DNA of 64,000 nt, taken from contig NZ_VFOR01000001.1 of assembly GCF_006716235.1 (NCBI RefSeq), positions 1,116,001 to 1,180,000 on the forward strand, in the 5' to 3' direction. The notes under the pieces were generated by a model. It made no database searches, was not told the DNA's origin, and saw nothing but the letters and a program-made list of their open reading frames with translations. This DNA comes from Propioniferax innocua (lineage in GTDB: Bacteria; Actinomycetota; Actinomycetes; Propionibacteriales; Propionibacteriaceae). This document shows, one piece after another, positions 8,642 to 17,766 of this stretch (positions are counted from its first letter, which is position 1; each line of letters starts with the position of its first letter). The position numbers were made by a program, and so were the translations under genes.

Positions 8642-9481
8642 TCAGCGCTTCTTCTTGCCGGACTTGCGACGGCGGACGATCTGGCGGTTGCTCGCCTTGT
8701 TCGGGTTGCGCGTACGACCCTCGGGCTTGCCCCACGGCGACACCGGGTGACGGCCACCGGAAGTCTTGCCCTCGCCACCACCGTGCGGGTGATCGATCGG
8801 GTTCATCACGACGCCGCGAACGGTTGGACGCTTGCCCTTCCAGCGTGCGCGTCCTGCCTTGCCCCAGCTGATGTTGACCTGCTCGGAGTTGCCGACCTCG
8901 CCGATGGTCGCGCGGCAGCGAACGTCCACCATGCGCGTCTCGCCCGAAGGCATGCGCAGTGTGGCGTTCTTGCCCTCGCGAGCGACCAGCTGGATCGACG
9001 CTCCGGCAGAGCGGCCGAGCTTGGCGCTGCCACCGGGGCGGAGCTCCACGGCGTGAATCGTGGTGCCCACCGGGATGTTGCGCAACGGCAGATTGTTACC
9101 GGGCTTGATGTCGGCCTCGGGGCCGGCTTCCACCATGGTTCCCTGCGCCAGCTTGTCGGGGGCGATGATGTACCGCTTCTCCCCGTCCAGGTAGTGCAGC
9201 AGAGCGATGCGCGCGGTGCGGTTGGGGTCGTACTCGATGTGCGCGACCTTGGCCGGAACCCCGTCCTTGTCATAGCGCTTGAAGTCGATGACCCGGTAGG
9301 CCTGCTTGTGGCCGCCACCGATGTGGCGGGTGGTGATACGGCCGCTGTTGTTACGACCGCCGGTCTTCGACTGCGAACGCAGCAGTGACTTCTCCGGGGT
9401 GGAGCGAGTCAGCTCGACGAAGTCGGCAACCGACGAGCCGCGACGGCCCGCCGTCGTCGGCTTGTGCTTACGAATGCCCAT
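8642..9481 (-). CDS. rplB: 50S ribosomal protein L2
   Basis: A 279-residue rRNA-binding protein needed for subunit association and peptidyl transfer. It has the [18 protein letters not shown] start, the [19 protein letters not shown] region and the conserved C-terminal [19 protein letters not shown] loop with its functional histidine. Full length, 26 nt after rplW. Confidence 0.97.
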   Translation of the reverse strand: MGIRKHKPTTAGRRGSSVADFVELTRSTPEKSLLRSQSKTGGRNNSGRITTRHIGGGHKQAYRVIDFKRYDKDGVPAKVAHIEYDPNRTARIALLHYLDGEKRYIIAPDKLAQGTMVEAGPEADIKPGNNLPLRNIPVGTTIHAVELRPGGSAKLGRSAGASIQLVAREGKNATLRMPSGETRMVDVRCRATIGEVGNSEQVNISWGKAGRARWKGKRPTVRGVVMNPIDHPHGGGEGKTSGGRHPVSPWGKPEGRTRNPNKASNRQIVRRRKSGKKKR

Positions 9482-9507
9482 GTCTAGTTCCTCTCAGCGT
9501 CCGCCGG

Positions 9508-9816
9508 TCAGTCGACCTGGCCGAAGATGTCGATGGACTGGCCCTCGGCGACGGTCACGATGGCGCGCTTGGTGTCGGGGCGCTTGCCCAGACCAAAGCG
9601 CGTGCGCCGGGACTTGCCCACACGGTTGTTCGTGTTGACGGCGGTGACCTTCACATCGAAGACCTGCTCGACGGCGATCTTGATCTGGGTCTTGTTGGCG
9701 TTGGGAGCCACCAGGAACGTGTACTTGTTCTCGTCCAACAGGCCGTAGCTCTTCTCGCTGACGACCGGGGCGAGCAGCACGTCGCGGTGGTCGCTGATCT
9801 TCAGTGCCTCGTTCAC
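9508..9816 (-). CDS. rplW: 50S ribosomal protein L23
   Basis: A 102-residue exit-tunnel protein that docks signal recognition particle and trigger factor. Motifs [21 protein letters not shown] and [17 protein letters not shown] match the family. The start overlaps the rplD stop by 4 nt. Confidence 0.96.
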   Translation of the reverse strand: MNEALKISDHRDVLLAPVVSEKSYGLLDENKYTFLVAPNANKTQIKIAVEQVFDVKVTAVNTNNRVGKSRRTRFGLGKRPDTKRAIVTVAEGQSIDIFGQVD

Positions 9817-10523
9817 TTGGCTTCATCCCCTGACACGGACTGATCGGCGGCTGCTTCATCGGAAGTGGCGACGGCCTTGACGGCCTTGCCCTTCTGCGGG
9901 CCCGCGAGGAAAGCGTCGAGGGCGGCGCTGGTGAAGACGATCTCGTCGGCAACGAGGACGTCGTAGGCGTTGAGCTGGTCGGCGACGATCGCGTGCACCT
10001 CGGGAGCGTTGCGCAGGCTCAGCCAGGCCACGTCCTCATCCCGGCCCAGCGCGACAACGATCTTCTTCGCACTCGTCAGCGCCTTGATCGTGGTCAGAGC
10101 CTGCTTGGTGGAGGGCTTGTCACCCTCGACGAGGTTCTCGACCACGTGCACGCGACCTTCGGCGGCACGATCGGAGAGAGCGCCACGGAGTGCCGCGACG
10201 ACCATCTTCTTCGGGGTGCGCTGCGCATAGCCACGGGGAACCGGGCCGTGGACGATGCCACCGCCAGTCCACTGGGGAGCGCGGATCGAACCCTGACGGG
10301 CGCGGCCGGTGCCCTTCTGGCGCCAAGGCTTCTTGCCGCCGCCGGAGACCTCGCCACGACCCTTCACCTTGTGGGTTCCCTGACGCGCTGCGGCCAGCTG
10401 GGCGACGACCACCTGATGGATCAGGGGGACGTTGACCTCCTGGCCGAAGATCGCTTCGGGCAGCGTGGCGGTGCCGGCCTTCTTGCCGGCCGTGTTCTTC
10501 ACGTCAACAGTCAGGTCGCTCAT
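9813..10523 (-). CDS. rplD: 50S ribosomal protein L4
   Basis: A 236-residue exit-tunnel protein. The extended loop [31 protein letters not shown] is characteristic. In E. coli L4 also represses its own operon through the S10 leader; whether this applies here is unknown. The C-terminal tail after GPQKGKAVK is acidic and longer than usual. Four-nt overlaps link it to rplC and rplW. Confidence 0.96.
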   Translation of the reverse strand: MSDLTVDVKNTAGKKAGTATLPEAIFGQEVNVPLIHQVVVAQLAAARQGTHKVKGRGEVSGGGKKPWRQKGTGRARQGSIRAPQWTGGGIVHGPVPRGYAQRTPKKMVVAALRGALSDRAAEGRVHVVENLVEGDKPSTKQALTTIKALTSAKKIVVALGRDEDVAWLSLRNAPEVHAIVADQLNAYDVLVADEIVFTSAALDAFLAGPQKGKAVKAVATSDEAAADQSVSGDEAK

Positions 10524-11185
10524 GCCTTCTCACCCTTCTTGGCTGCGTTGCGCAGGACGACGAGGCCGCCCTTGGGGCCCGGAATGGCGCCCTTGACCAG
10601 GATCAGGCCGCGCTCGGCGTCCACCGAGTGCACGTCGAGGTTCTGCACGGTGACGCGCTCGACGCCCATGCGTCCAGCCATCCGCAGGCCCTTGAACACA
10701 CGGCCGGGGGTGGCGCAGCCACCGATCGAGCCGGGGGCGCGGTGCTTGCGGTGCACACCGTGCGAGGCGCGGAGGCCGCCGAAGCCGTGACGCTTCATGA
10801 CACCGGCGGTGCCCTTGCCCTTGCTGATACCGGTCACGTCGATCTGCTCGCCGGCCTCGAAGGCGTCGGCGGTGATCTCCTGACCGGCTTCGTACTCGGC
10901 GGCGTCGGAGGTGCGGATCTCGACGAGGTGCCTACGCGGCGTCACGCCGGCCTTGTCGAAGTGCCCGGCGGTCGGCTTGGTGACCTTCTTGGCCTTGACC
11001 GCACCGAAACCGAGCTGGACGGCGGAGTAGCCGTCGGTCTCGGCGGTGCGGACCTGCGTCACGACGCAGGGTCCGGCCTGGATCACGGTGACGGGGACGA
11101 CGCGGTTCTCGTCATCCCACAGCTGGGTCATGCCGAGCTTGGTGCCCAGCAGCCCCTTGGTCTTACGTTCAGTGGATGTGCTCAC
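10520..11185 (-). CDS. rplC: 50S ribosomal protein L3
   Basis: A 221-residue protein whose loops reach the peptidyl-transferase centre. It has [29 protein letters not shown] and the [16 protein letters not shown] and [19 protein letters not shown] motifs. GTG start at 11185, 16 nt after the rpsJ stop. Confidence 0.97.
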   Translation of the reverse strand: MSTSTERKTKGLLGTKLGMTQLWDDENRVVPVTVIQAGPCVVTQVRTAETDGYSAVQLGFGAVKAKKVTKPTAGHFDKAGVTPRRHLVEIRTSDAAEYEAGQEITADAFEAGEQIDVTGISKGKGTAGVMKRHGFGGLRASHGVHRKHRAPGSIGGCATPGRVFKGLRMAGRMGVERVTVQNLDVHSVDAERGLILVKGAIPGPKGGLVVLRNAAKKGEKA

Positions 11186-11201
11186 TGTCGATCACGTCCC
11201 C

Positions 11202-11510
11202 TCAGAGCTTGATCTCGATGTCCACACCGGCCGGCAGGTCGAGACGCATGAGCGAGTCGACCGTCTTCGGGGTGGGATCGACGATGTCGATGAGCCGCTT
11301 GTGCGTACGCATCTCGAAATGCTCGCGGCTGTCCTTGTACTTGTGGGGCGAACGGATCACACAGAACACGTTCTTCTCCGTGGGCAGCGGCACCGGACCG
11401 GCGACCTTGGCACCCGTGCGAGTCACCGTGTCGACGATCTTGCGCGCAGAGGTGTCGATCACCTCGTGGTCATAGGCCTTGAGCCTGATGCGGATCTTTT
11501 GTCCCGCCAC
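11202..11510 (-). CDS. rpsJ: 30S ribosomal protein S10
   Basis: A 102-residue protein (initiator GTG, then [25 protein letters not shown]), which is also NusE in antitermination. The [39 protein letters not shown] end is typical. The start at 11510 is set by the family N-terminus and an AGAGGA ribosome site; the frame runs on upstream without homology. First gene of the S10 operon. Confidence 0.97.
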   Translation of the reverse strand: MAGQKIRIRLKAYDHEVIDTSARKIVDTVTRTGAKVAGPVPLPTEKNVFCVIRSPHKYKDSREHFEMRTHKRLIDIVDPTPKTVDSLMRLDLPAGVDIEIKL

Positions 11511-11536
11511 AGTTCGTCCTCTTCTCGTCTGCCGTT

Positions 11537-11670
11537 CGGACGGCGTCCAACTCGTTCTTCTGGATCGGACGGCGTCCGACTGGTCTGCATGTCCACCGGT
11601 TTCCCGGCCGTGCATCCGCCCGGATCTCCCGGACGGCTGGGGCGAACCCCGTGAATCGGACGTGTCCGAT
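11537..11670 (-). promoter_or_regulatory. S10 leader with three related palindromes
   Basis: The 431-bp interval 11511-11941 has no credible gene. It holds three related inverted repeats: CGGACGGCGTCC (11537-11548), TCGGACGGCGTCCGA (about 11565-11579) and ATCGGACGTGTCCGAT (11655-11670, a perfect 16-bp palindrome). They lie between the putative promoter and the rpsJ start, so they may be leader RNA structures or protein sites. Confidence 0.45.
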
Positions 11671-11754
11671 CCTTCTGGTTGGGGCGGATCAGTGGTTCCT
11701 CACCGGCCCAAACCCAAGCCTGTGTGCTTCGACCCCCGCGCTCGGGCGTGTCGC

Positions 11755-11783
11755 AGTATGCATCCGTGAAGAACCGCTGTTCA
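11755..11783 (-). promoter_or_regulatory. Putative promoter of the S10 operon
   Basis: On the minus strand TGAACA (11783-11778) and CATACT (11760-11755) are spaced by 17 nt, with a TG two bases before the -10. The leader would be about 235 nt. The match to consensus is moderate. Confidence 0.4.
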
Positions 11784-11941
11784 TCTTGTGGAGTGCAGCC
11801 TGCGCCCGAAGGGCGGGAGAGGAGACTCACGGTCTGGCCGCGCATGGATTTCAGCCACGCACAACCCCGGCGCCTCTCTCGGAGCAACCCGTATATCTTG
11901 TCAGATCGTCGGCAGCATTCCAAATCCGCCTGCGCGAAGCC

Positions 11942-12952
11942 TCACCGACGATGCCCGGCCGGTGTCACACGCCCGGGGTTCGGCAGCACGAACAGGAATC
12001 TGACGTGGGGCTCGACTGCCAGCAGGACGACGATGAAGACGAGGGTGGCGACGCTCAGAACAGCGAAAGTCACCGCCGCCGACGCTCCCCAACCTGCCAC
12101 GGTCGGCATCAGCGCGAACATGAACGGATAGTGCGCGACGTAGACCACGATCGACCGCCGCCCGAAATGAGCGGCCCATCTCATGGGCGTCCATGATTCG
12201 ATTCGTGGCGTGAGCCAGATCAGCAGGGCCACGCCGATGAGACTGCCCAGGACGGCCAGGGGCGTCAGCGATACGGGCTGCTCCCCCACCGCCACCCACA
12301 GGGCCCAGCCGAGGGCCCCCGCTCCGAGCAGGCCGCCCACCTGCGCGGGTCTCTCCTGCCAAGTTTCGAGTCTAGGCCTGAAGGCTGCTCCTGCATAGAA
12401 GAAACCACTCCACCAGAGCTGACGCTCCCACACCGGCTCGAGCGGCGCGAAGGCGAAGCAGGCCATCCACGACACCACGGCGAGGACCCACCAGGGGATC
12501 CGCAACAGATGGATCACCGGCGCCGTGAGATAGCAGAAGAACAGGACGACGAGGAACCACAGACTGTTGCCGTAGTCACCCAACCAGAACTGCGGATACA
12601 CCAGGAGATACGAGATCCCGGGCACCAGTGCGAACATGCACATCCAGACCAGATAGGGCCACGCGATGTGCCGGATCTTGCCCCAGTAGAAGGTACCCAA
12701 CGGCTTGCTCAACGACTGCGGCAGCAACAACCCGGAGAGCACCAGCAACGAGGGGATCCGGTATGGCTCGATCACGCCGTTGAGGTCGCGGATCCACTCC
12801 ATGTCCACGCGGCCGGCATAGGCGACCGGCAGCGCTGCGGCGTGCCCGAGCAGGACGAGCACGACGGCGACGCCACGCATGGAGTCCATCCATTGGAGAC
12901 GAGGGCGTTGGAGACGAGTTCGACCCTCGGACGTTTTCCGGGCGAGGTTCAT
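11942..12952 (-). CDS. Membrane acyltransferase (acyltransferase_3/OafA family)
   Basis: A 336-residue polytopic membrane protein with about ten hydrophobic segments. The opening QWMDSMRGVAVVLVLLGHA matches the family signature (D-x-x-RG-...-GHA with the catalytic-region histidine), and an Arg/Trp/Tyr-rich loop (RHIAWPYLVWM) follows. Members transfer acetyl or other acyl groups to surface glycans, lipids or antibiotics. Substrate unknown. It stands alone, upstream of and co-directional with the S10 operon. Start could also be the ATG 21 codons later (MDSMRG). Confidence 0.8.
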   Translation of the reverse strand: MNLARKTSEGRTRLQRPRLQWMDSMRGVAVVLVLLGHAAALPVAYAGRVDMEWIRDLNGVIEPYRIPSLLVLSGLLLPQSLSKPLGTFYWGKIRHIAWPYLVWMCMFALVPGISYLLVYPQFWLGDYGNSLWFLVVLFFCYLTAPVIHLLRIPWWVLAVVSWMACFAFAPLEPVWERQLWWSGFFYAGAAFRPRLETWQERPAQVGGLLGAGALGWALWVAVGEQPVSLTPLAVLGSLIGVALLIWLTPRIESWTPMRWAAHFGRRSIVVYVAHYPFMFALMPTVAGWGASAAVTFAVLSVATLVFIVVLLAVEPHVRFLFVLPNPGRVTPAGHRR

Positions 12953-13137
12953 TCAGCACGGTCCGTTCAACGCAGAAGGATCAGTCGAGGAGCTTCTTCC
13001 ACCAGGGCCGGGTGTCCCGGGCGGGAACGGCGAAGTCTCCACTCGAGGGCGCTCCATGCGAACTCCACCCCGGGGTGCGCCCGCCTCGCGGCGGCTGAGC
13101 ATGCCATTGCGAAGCCGCAGATGCGCGCTGCGTCGGA

Positions 13138-13296
13138 TCATGGGCCGATGACCCGGAGCTCTCGTCCGTCGATCAGATCCGGCGTCGGGCGTCCGGCGCT
13201 CTCGGCCTGACGCAGGGAAGCGATGGCTTCATCCACCTCTTCGGCGCGGTAGCCCATACGCGTCATCCGGAACCGCTGGTTCCACGAAGGAGTCAT
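13138..13296 (-). CDS. Small DivIVA-domain-like protein, possibly frameshifted
   Basis: A 52-residue frame starting MTPSWNQRFRMTRMGYRAEEVDEAI. FRMTRMGYRAEEVD resembles the short DivIVA N-terminal signature (F-x-x-x-x-x-GY-x-x-xEVD). After the stop, a different frame stays open down to a stop at 12981 and ends FAVPARDTRPWWKKLLD, which looks protein-like. A longer (about 100-residue) ancestral gene broken by a one-base shift near 13140-13170 is therefore possible. No strong ribosome site is seen. Divergent from treY. Confidence 0.45.
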   Translation of the reverse strand: MTPSWNQRFRMTRMGYRAEEVDEAIASLRQAESAGRPTPDLIDGRELRVIGP

Positions 13297-13354
13297 GCAT
13301 CAACTCTAGGCCCGGGTGGGCCGCGGCGTGGCCGCTCCTGCGATGATGAGGAAC

Positions 13355-15625
13355 ATGACGGTCCCCAGCTCCACGTATCGCCTCCAGCTCTCTGCTGAGT
13401 TCACGCTCGACGATGCCGCCGCCCTGATGGATTACCTCCAGGAGCTGGGTGTCGGGGCGGTCTACCTCTCCCCCGTGTTGACCGCGACCAAGGGTTCGAC
13501 CCACGGCTATGACACCACCGATCCGACGTCGGTCGATCCCGAACGGGGTGGTGAAGAGGCCTGGTCCCGCCTCCTGACTGCCGCCAAGGAGCACGGTCTG
13601 GCCGTGGTGGTCGACATCGTGCCGAACCACGTCGGAGTGTCCGCGCCCCAGGAGAACCACGCGTGGTGGGACGTGCTCACCCACGGCCCCGACGCCGCCC
13701 GTGCCCACTGGTTCGACATCGACTGGACGCGCGGAAAACTACTGGTGCCCATCCTCGGTTCCGACGCCGACACCGCCGAACTCAGCGTCGACACCTCCGG
13801 TGACGAACCCCTGTTGGCCTACTACGACCACCGGTTCCCGCTCGCGCCGGGAACCTGGAGTCCGGGCGCCGACCTCTCCGACGTGCTCGCCCAGCAGCAC
13901 TACGAGCTGGTCGATTGGCGCCGGGGCGATTCGGAGCTGAACTATCGCCGTTTCTTCACGATCACGACCCTCGCCGGAATCCGCCAGGAGGATCCGGACG
14001 TGTTCGCCGCGACGCACGCGCGGATCGCCCGGATGCTGGCCGAAGGGGTCGGCGGCCTGCGTGTCGATCATCCCGACGGTGTCGCCGACCCGGCCGATTA
14101 CTTCAGCAGACTGCGCGATCTCGCCGGCGAGAAGACCTGGTTGCTCGGGGAGAAGATTCTCGAGCCGGGTGAGAAACTCCCCGACTGGCCGATCGAAGGC
14201 ACCACCGGCTACGACGCCCTGCGCGAGGTGGAACACGCCTTCATCGACACCGCGAAGGCCGATGCGTTCGACGACCTCTATCGCCGTTACGCGACCGACC
14301 AGCGCACCTTCACCGAGCACGTGGGTGACGCCAAACGTCGAGCCGCCACCGAACTGCTGGCCGCCGAACGCGCCCGCATGCTTCGTGTTCTCGGACGTGA
14401 CGACGCCGCGACCACTGATGCACTGGCCGAACTCGCCGTGGCCATGCCCGTCTATCGCACCTACCCCGGCGACACCACCGAACCGCTCGATCAAGCGGTG
14501 GCGAGCGTCACCGACTCCCGCCCCGACCTGACCGAAGCCGTCGCGGCCCTGCGTCCGATGCTGACCACCGATCCGGAGATGAGCAGACGCTTCGGCCAGT
14601 ACTCTGGTGCGGTGATGGCCAAGGGCGTGGAAGACACCACGTTCTACCGATGGAGTCGTTTCGTCGGATTGAATGAGGTCGGAGGAGACCCGGCCACGTT
14701 CGGCGGTTCACTGGACGCGTTCCATGACGCCCAGCAGGAACGCCAGAGCGCCCAACCGCAGGCCATGACGGCTCTGGCCACACACGACACCAAGCGCGGC
14801 GAAGACGTGCGCGCCCGCCTGGCAGCGCTGTCGGAGGTACCGGTCACGTACGGGCGGTTCCTCGAGGAGCTCGAGCACCACACCGAGGTGCCCAACGGCA
14901 ACTTTCTCCAACTCATCGCCCAGACCGTGGTGGGCGCCGGGATCATCGAGCGCCAGCGTCTGCATGACTATGTGATCAAAGCCGCGCGCGAGGCGTCGCA
15001 GGAGACCACATGGACGCAGGTGAACGAAACTTTCGAGCAGGCGATCACCGCAGCGGTGGACGCATGCTTCGACCACGAGTCGGTGCGCGTCCAGCTGGAC
15101 CGGCTGCTGTCCCTGATCGAGCAGCCCGGCTGGAGCAACAGCTTGGGGCGCAAGCTCGTGCAGTTGACGATGCCCGGGGTGCCAGACGTCTACCAGGGCA
15201 CAGAGATGCTCGACGACTCCCTGGTGGACCCCGACAATCGTCGCCCCGTGGATTACTCCGCTCGACGCGCGATGCTGGATTCCACTCCCCTGCCTTGGCT
15301 CGATGGGTCGGGTGCAGCCAAGTTCCATGTGGTGCGCACCGCGCTGCGCCTGCGCCGGGAATGTCCTGAACTGTTCACCGGTTACACACCGATGCATGCG
15401 AACGGTGACGCGGCTGACCATTTCCTCGGTTTCGACCGTGGCGGCGCCCTCACCGCAGTCACGCGGCTGCCTTACGGTCTTGGTCAACGTGACGGCTGGG
15501 GCGACACATCCTTGATGCTCCAGGGATCTTGGACCGATCAGTTGACCGGCGCGGGGTTCACCGGCGAGGTGCGCGTGAACGACCTGTTCGATCACTACCC
15601 GGTGGCGTTGCTGACCAAGCAGTGA
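13355..15625 (+). CDS. treY: Malto-oligosyltrehalose synthase
   Basis: A 756-residue GH13 enzyme that isomerises the reducing end of maltodextrins to an alpha,alpha-1,1 linkage, the first step of the TreYZ trehalose route. It has the TreY start TYRLQLSAEFTLDDAAALMDYL, VDIVPNHVG, the nucleophile region GGLRVDHPDGV, the acid/base LLGEKIL and ATHDTKRGEDVRARL. The ATG at 13355 follows ATGAGGA; the longer upstream frame is weaker. No treZ or treX lies beside it, so the pathway partners must be elsewhere. Length is family-typical. Confidence 0.95.
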   Translation: MTVPSSTYRLQLSAEFTLDDAAALMDYLQELGVGAVYLSPVLTATKGSTHGYDTTDPTSVDPERGGEEAWSRLLTAAKEHGLAVVVDIVPNHVGVSAPQENHAWWDVLTHGPDAARAHWFDIDWTRGKLLVPILGSDADTAELSVDTSGDEPLLAYYDHRFPLAPGTWSPGADLSDVLAQQHYELVDWRRGDSELNYRRFFTITTLAGIRQEDPDVFAATHARIARMLAEGVGGLRVDHPDGVADPADYFSRLRDLAGEKTWLLGEKILEPGEKLPDWPIEGTTGYDALREVEHAFIDTAKADAFDDLYRRYATDQRTFTEHVGDAKRRAATELLAAERARMLRVLGRDDAATTDALAELAVAMPVYRTYPGDTTEPLDQAVASVTDSRPDLTEAVAALRPMLTTDPEMSRRFGQYSGAVMAKGVEDTTFYRWSRFVGLNEVGGDPATFGGSLDAFHDAQQERQSAQPQAMTALATHDTKRGEDVRARLAALSEVPVTYGRFLEELEHHTEVPNGNFLQLIAQTVVGAGIIERQRLHDYVIKAAREASQETTWTQVNETFEQAITAAVDACFDHESVRVQLDRLLSLIEQPGWSNSLGRKLVQLTMPGVPDVYQGTEMLDDSLVDPDNRRPVDYSARRAMLDSTPLPWLDGSGAAKFHVVRTALRLRRECPELFTGYTPMHANGDAADHFLGFDRGGALTAVTRLPYGLGQRDGWGDTSLMLQGSWTDQLTGAGFTGEVRVNDLFDHYPVALLTKQ

Positions 15626-15808
15626 GCCTCACTGCCGTCGGCGTGCCTTCACATGATGTCGGCCCGGCCGCCCCGAGCCCGCTTACGGAGCTGTCCAGCA
15701 GTTCTTCTCATGTGGCCCCCGCTCCTCCCACACGATGTGAAAACGCTATACAGTTGCGGTAATAGCACACGCCCAACTCGACTTGGGCAACCGACCATGG
15801 GGGCATAT

Positions 15809-16366
15809 ATGAAGAAGATCCTTGCAACGACTTTCGCCGGCGGGGTGCTGCTCGCCGGTCTCGGAACCACGGCAGACGCCGCCGACGGCATCAGTGTCGA
15901 TACCTCTCCCTACGATCCGAACGGCTCCATCTCCATCACCTTCCCCGGCTGTGAGGGCGCGGAGCTCTACGCCTCCGACATTTACTTCGGTCACACCGAG
16001 CCCGGTCCCGCAACGCTCCTGGTCTCCAACTATCTGCACCCCTCTGAACCGTTCGACTTCGATGCCCTCGAAGTCACCGGAGAGGAAGGCATCTTCATCA
16101 CCGCGCGTTGCGAATTCGCCGATGGCACGACGACCGAGCTCGAACCGATCAACGTGTACCCGGAGGGTTCTCGCTTCCTCGACGAGGACCCCTCCGATGA
16201 TCCGAGCTCCACGCCCAGCGCGGAGAGCAGCGAGACGCCCAGCGCGGAGAGCAGCGAGACGCCCAGCGCGGAGAGCAGCGAGACGCCCAGCGCGGACGAC
16301 GACGCCGACAGCGGTACCGGATCGCCCGACGAAGGGTCCAAGGGCTTGCCGAAGACTGGCGTCTGA
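15809..16366 (+). CDS. Secreted protein ending in an LPKTG motif
   Basis: A 185-residue protein with a signal peptide (MKKILATTFAGGVLLAGLGTTADA, cleavage probably after ADA), a beta-rich domain of about 110 residues with two cysteines, three copies of an 8-residue Ser/Glu repeat (SAESSETP) and the C-terminus KGLPKTGV. The sortase motif is the very end: the usual hydrophobic segment and basic tail are missing, and neither other frame supplies them before the terminator at 16385. It may be a truncated or released sortase substrate. Function unknown. The ATG at 15809 follows a GGGGG stretch. Confidence 0.75.
   Translation: MKKILATTFAGGVLLAGLGTTADAADGISVDTSPYDPNGSISITFPGCEGAELYASDIYFGHTEPGPATLLVSNYLHPSEPFDFDALEVTGEEGIFITARCEFADGTTTELEPINVYPEGSRFLDEDPSDDPSSTPSAESSETPSAESSETPSAESSETPSADDDADSGTGSPDEGSKGLPKTGV
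16211..16296 (+). repeat. 24-bp coding tandem repeat, 3.6 copies
   Basis: Three identical 24-bp units (16211-16282) and a 14-bp partial copy encode the SAESSETP linker of the LPKTG-ending protein. Identity at the DNA level suggests recent expansion. Confidence 0.9.
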
Positions 16367-16384
16367 CCATCCCTGCAATACATT

Positions 16385-16424
16385 CGCGGGCCGCGCCGAG
16401 AAATCGGCGCGGCCCGCGGTTTTC
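16385..16424 (+). terminator. Intrinsic terminator
   Basis: Perfect 15-bp GC-rich stem (CGCGGGCCGCGCCGA and complement) with GAAA loop followed by GTTTTC, 18 bp after the LPKTG-protein stop. Confidence 0.9.
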
Positions 16425-16442
16425 TGCGGTCTGAGCAGCCAC

Positions 16443-16736
16443 ATGGGTTCCAGTTCCGCCAACTTTCTGCGCATGATCCTGATTTGGCGTGGCTGGGGTG
16501 TGCTCTCAGCATTGATTCTTCTCGTTGGTATCGGCATGGGCGTGACGCTGGCCCAGGCCGTCGGAAATGGTCCGCTCGGTGCCGTGGCGTTCGGGGTCAT
16601 GGCGGCCGCAGCGTCGGCGGGTGTGTGGTTCCTGGGCGTCTACTTCAACAAGACTCGATTCGAGCAGCAACTGGAGCGCCACCTGGGTGAACGCAACATG
16701 CATTACGAGAACCTGATCCACTCAGGACGTCCGTGA
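16443..16736 (+). CDS. Small two-helix membrane protein, unknown
   Basis: A 97-residue frame starting MGSSSANFLRMILIWRGWG, with two hydrophobic helices (VLSALILLVGIGMGVTL and AVAFGVMAAAASAGVWFLGVY) and a charged C-terminal tail (RFEQQLERHLGERNMHYENL). It begins 19 bp after an intrinsic terminator, so it needs its own promoter, which I could not identify. No family recognised. Coding is supported by codon pattern and the helix-tail architecture only. Confidence 0.6.
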   Translation: MGSSSANFLRMILIWRGWGVLSALILLVGIGMGVTLAQAVGNGPLGAVAFGVMAAAASAGVWFLGVYFNKTRFEQQLERHLGERNMHYENLIHSGRP

Positions 16737-16766
16737 GCCGGGCCTGAGTACGACGATTCCCATGCC

Positions 16767-16815
16767 TCCCACCTCGACGCAAAGCCGCGTCTGCACGGCA
16801 CAACGTAGAGGTGGA
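16767..16815. repeat. Dispersed hairpin repeat, copy 1
   Basis: Imperfect palindrome with arms CCACCTCGACGC (16769-16780) and GCAC..ACGTAGAGGTGG around a GCCGCG-TCTG-CACGGC core. It matches the reverse complement of 56067-56114 closely, including the non-palindromic TCTG loop. It lies between convergent genes ending at 16736 and 16822, so it may also serve as a terminator. Confidence 0.8.
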
Positions 16816-16821
16816 GCTTGG

Positions 16822-17292
16822 TCAGAGAGGTCCGGGACCGAGAAACGCGAAACCGGGGATGTTGCGGAGCACGCCGAAGACGACCAACACCCCGATGAGC
16901 AGATAGAACAGCCAGAGGGGAAACGTGCGTTCTGCGGCCCGCCCGGACCAAGCCGACCGCATCCACACGATCCACGCGGCTGCCATCAAGGGCAGCGCGA
17001 TGAAGATGAGGGGGTTTCGGCTGACCGCGGTGCCCACATCGCCATGGAACAGTGCTCGAGTGGCCCGAAGCATGCCGCATCCCGGGCATGCGTAGCCGGT
17101 AAGAGCCAGGAAGGGGCAGGTTCCCCAGCTCCCGGGTGTGTTGGGGTCATGGACATTGACCGCCACGCACATGGCAAGCGCCCCTGCTCCGGTGAGCAGA
17201 GGCACTCTCATGCGCTGCGCGCGTGGACGCACCTCGGTGGTGGCCGCCTGCTCGGTGACCGCCACCTCCTCGAGACGCGTCTCGGAGGCCAT
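16822..17292 (-). CDS. DUF2752 membrane protein
   Basis: A 156-residue protein with three to four membrane helices and the DUF2752 core CPFLALTGYACPGCGMLRATRALFHGDVGTAVSRNPL, which has the family's Cys-x-x-Cys and GCGMLRA features. Function unknown in the family. It ends the pair with the dispanin-like gene 2 nt upstream, a common actinobacterial neighbourhood. Confidence 0.85.
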   Translation of the reverse strand: MASETRLEEVAVTEQAATTEVRPRAQRMRVPLLTGAGALAMCVAVNVHDPNTPGSWGTCPFLALTGYACPGCGMLRATRALFHGDVGTAVSRNPLIFIALPLMAAAWIVWMRSAWSGRAAERTFPLWLFYLLIGVLVVFGVLRNIPGFAFLGPGPL

Positions 17293-17294
17293 GA

Positions 17295-17582
17295 TCAGTT
17301 GGCCCCGAGGAACGACTCACCGAGTCCGTTGAAGAACCCGATGATGGTGCCGGCGATCCACCACACCAGGGCGATGATCGAGATGATGCGCACAGCCTTG
17401 ATCTTGTCAAGGTTCGTCGACGCGGAGGCTGGATCGTTCATGATCGAGTTGGATTTGATGAGGGTGTAAATGGCGATGGGCAAGCAGCACACCACCGAGA
17501 TGATGCTGAGGATCAGCAGCTTGGTGCTCTCAGGGTGATCCTGCATGGGAGGCTGCCCTGCGTCATGTGGCTCGTATGACAT
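17295..17582 (-). CDS. CD225/dispanin-like membrane protein
   Basis: A 95-residue protein with two hydrophobic segments (LLILSIISVVCCLPIAIYTLI and AVRIISIIALVWWIAGTIIGF) joined by a short polar loop with KSNSIMNDP, as in the bacterial CD225/dispanin family. The paired DUF2752 gene supports this. Role unknown. ATG with AGGAG upstream. Confidence 0.7.
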   Translation of the reverse strand: MSYEPHDAGQPPMQDHPESTKLLILSIISVVCCLPIAIYTLIKSNSIMNDPASASTNLDKIKAVRIISIIALVWWIAGTIIGFFNGLGESFLGAN

Positions 17583-17680
17583 GGATTCTCCTGGGTTCCG
17601 CGCGAGCCCCGGACGGGCATTCGCGTCGGCCCATCTTTACAGGATCGGAGGTCACCGTCCACATCACCTGTATGTGCCAT

Positions 17681-17730
17681 CAGCCCCGTACTTACCCACC
17701 AGCCCCGCACTTACCCATCTGCCCCGTATG
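17681..17730. repeat. 19-bp tandem repeat upstream of the dispanin-DUF2752 pair
   Basis: Two near-identical 19-bp units (17681-17699, 17700-17718; core CAGCCCCG-ACTTACCCA) and a diverged third. They lie about 100-150 bp upstream of the dispanin-like gene start, in the 239-bp gap 17583-17821, and could be regulator sites. Confidence 0.6.
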
Positions 17731-17766
17731 TGTCACCGCATGTGGACCACCGTGCTTGGCAAACAC

